Below, piece after piece: positions 34,286-35,605 of a stretch of DNA of 35,605 nt. This stretch comes from Bodo saltans (Eukaryota > Euglenozoa > Kinetoplastea > Eubodonida > Bodonidae): NCBI GenBank assembly GCA_001460835.1, contig CYKH01001907.1, positions 1-35,605 on the forward strand, given 5' to 3'. A model generated the notes under the pieces. That model searched no databases, was not told where the DNA came from, and saw only the letters and a program-made list of their open reading frames with translations. Numbering within the stretch: the first letter of the stretch is position 1; the number at the start of each line of letters is the position of its first letter. Both the position numbers and the translations under genes were made by a program.

Positions 34286-35605
34286 ATGTCTAAGCGATCT
34301 GCCACAATTCCGGTAGAGTGCGTTGTTGCCCCAGCAGATGACGACGTGGAAGTGCCTCAGCAATCAAGCGACGCCGCTGCAGCGCTGCTTATCGAGGGTG
34401 ATGCGACGACGTACGAGTCCCGTCATGTTCGCAGTCTGCGAGCTGCACGAGTGACCGTTCGCCCCAAGGCCCTGCGATGCTGTCCCCCAAAAAGAACCAC
34501 CTGGAGTACAAATGGACCCCTGCTGAGCGCCCCGCAGCATCTGTGGTCTGTGAGGTGGTGCGAACAATGCAACCTGCGGACGGATGCGATGCGGAGCAAC
34601 AACAGCAGCAGGGCACGGAGGACGAGGAACTGCAAGACGTCTCAGCTGTCTGCGGTGATGAGGAAGAGCACGTAGGTACATGCGTTGCTGACATGACTGC
34701 AGTCAACGTGTCAGTAATCGAGCACGACGAAACCCTAGAGGAGTTTGCTCGCGTGCGAAAGGATCTCGAGGAGGCGGCTTTACATAGTCGCAAGACGGCT
34801 GCTGTAGATTGGAGCCGTGCTGAGGAGCCGCCTTATGTAGATCGCATGTCGATGCTGCCGCACCGTTCAGGAATCTATTATCACGGAATTCCGCAAGGGT
34901 CTGCTGCACGCGCTGCCGCCGCCGCATCGCAACTTCAGAACTCACTTCTCTTGTCTGCGTCGCAGCAGCAACCGCAACAGAAACAAGACCGTAACCCTCT
35001 CAACATCCGCACCAACACACGCACCGCCTCTTCGTGGCAGGACTTGGACAGCCTTGTGGAGCGGTCGATTCTTTGCGATGTCCCAGCCGAAGATTTGAAG
35101 CCAATCGCCAAAGCGCTTCGCAGTGAGAAGGCGACAATGCTCCTTGAAGGCTATTTGAGCGAGGCCGATAAGAAAGCGCTTCGCGCTCAACCGCTCCTTC
35201 CAAGCATTTCGGCGTCGTCCTCGGCTCTGTCCACCGCACGTGACACTCTTATTGACTCCCAACGTACGCACCAACCTCAGCCTCTCGGATGTGATGAGGA
35301 TGTTGACCCGCTTCAACAATTTATTGATGCAGAGAACATCATTGAGCGCCGCAGGTTTGTTGGCGAGAAGTGGCTCGACAAAATCACACTCTTTCAGTCG
35401 CTGGAAATCTTCCGCGTGATGTTCCAACGGCGGTACCGAGAAAAGCGCCAGGAAGGCGTGATGACAGAGGTCGTAAAGTTGGGATTGCGGCGATGGTGGC
35501 GACAGACAGAGCGGCGCCTTCGTGCAGAACGTGTCGCACCTGCATTCCCCAAACCACCACTTGCCCTTCGGTTGAAGAAGACGTGCCCGTTTTTAATTGA
35601 CTGGC
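34286..35605 (+). CDS. Uncharacterised protein, apparently frameshifted near its start and cut by the window end
   Basis: From ATG 34286 a frame opens with MSKRSATIPVECV and an acidic, Gln/Ala-rich stretch, but ends at 34673-34675 in improbable Arg/Cys/Ser-rich sequence. A second frame, open from 34402 (first ATG 34477, MLSPKKNHLEYKW), has no stop for its remaining 376 codons to the window end and carries natural-looking protein: acidic N-part, a Gln run, a helix-rich centre (about 34741-35200) and a basic, Trp/Arg-rich C-part (WLDKITLFQSLEIF, LRRWWRQTERRL). I infer one gene with a one-base deletion between 34402 and about 34490; alternatively the gene starts at 34477 and 34286 opens an upstream frame. 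No family is recognised. The 3' end lies beyond the window. Confidence 0.65.

Noticed and set aside
1-35605. tRNA, rRNA, SL RNA, CRISPR arrays
   Set aside because: Scanning by eye for a T-arm GTTCRA pattern with flanking stems, long direct-repeat arrays and known SL core found none. Covariance-model scans would be decisive.

Overview
The window looks like nuclear DNA of a kinetoplastid protist, most likely a free-living bodonid (Bodo saltans-like). Every convincing gene lies on the + strand, genes are intronless and separated by about 130 to 1200 bases, and most starts follow a polypyrimidine tract and an AG. That is the layout of a trans-spliced polycistronic unit. Kinesin-13, a propionyl-CoA carboxylase alpha subunit, an animal-type UMP-CMP kinase 2, a GT11 fucosyltransferase and a Crinkler/RHS-like ATPase-nuclease all fit a eukaryote. 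The species is an inference; no SL RNA, rRNA or tRNA gene was seen.

Left part (1-5.7 kb). The window opens with a perfect 39-bp fold-back palindrome, then a frameshifted relic of a zinc-finger/RBR-like gene, an intact GT11 alpha-1,2-fucosyltransferase, the intact RBR/ZZ zinc-finger gene, and a decayed copy of that gene's 3' end. One intact copy flanked by two different relics points to a degraded tandem array.

Middle (5.7-15.3 kb). A formate/nitrite transporter with disturbed N- and C-terminal reading frames is followed by a CMPK2-like nucleotide kinase, a one-TM protein of unknown function, a BSD-domain protein, and a 927-residue P-loop ATPase with a C-terminal PD-(D/E)XK nuclease signature that fits the Crinkler/RHS effector architecture.

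Right part (15.5-35.6 kb). A tetraspanin-like four-TM reading frame runs into, and overlaps out of frame, a giant beta-propeller/TM/PSI-like membrane protein; they are probably one gene split by a frameshift. Then come a mitochondrial-looking coiled-coil protein, PCCA, kinesin-13, an EEP-family (CCR4/nocturnin/Angel-like) phosphoesterase with an altered SDH motif, a three-CNB-domain protein, a 1.1-kb gene-poor stretch, and a last gene that appears frameshifted near its start and runs off the end.

The genes do not form a functional pathway, as expected for kinetoplastid directional clusters, where regulation is mostly post-transcriptional. The points most worth checking are the Crinkler/RHS-like nuclease ATPase, the relic-flanked RBR/ZZ gene, the three apparent frame breaks (FNT, membrane protein, terminal gene) and the fold-back at the left edge.
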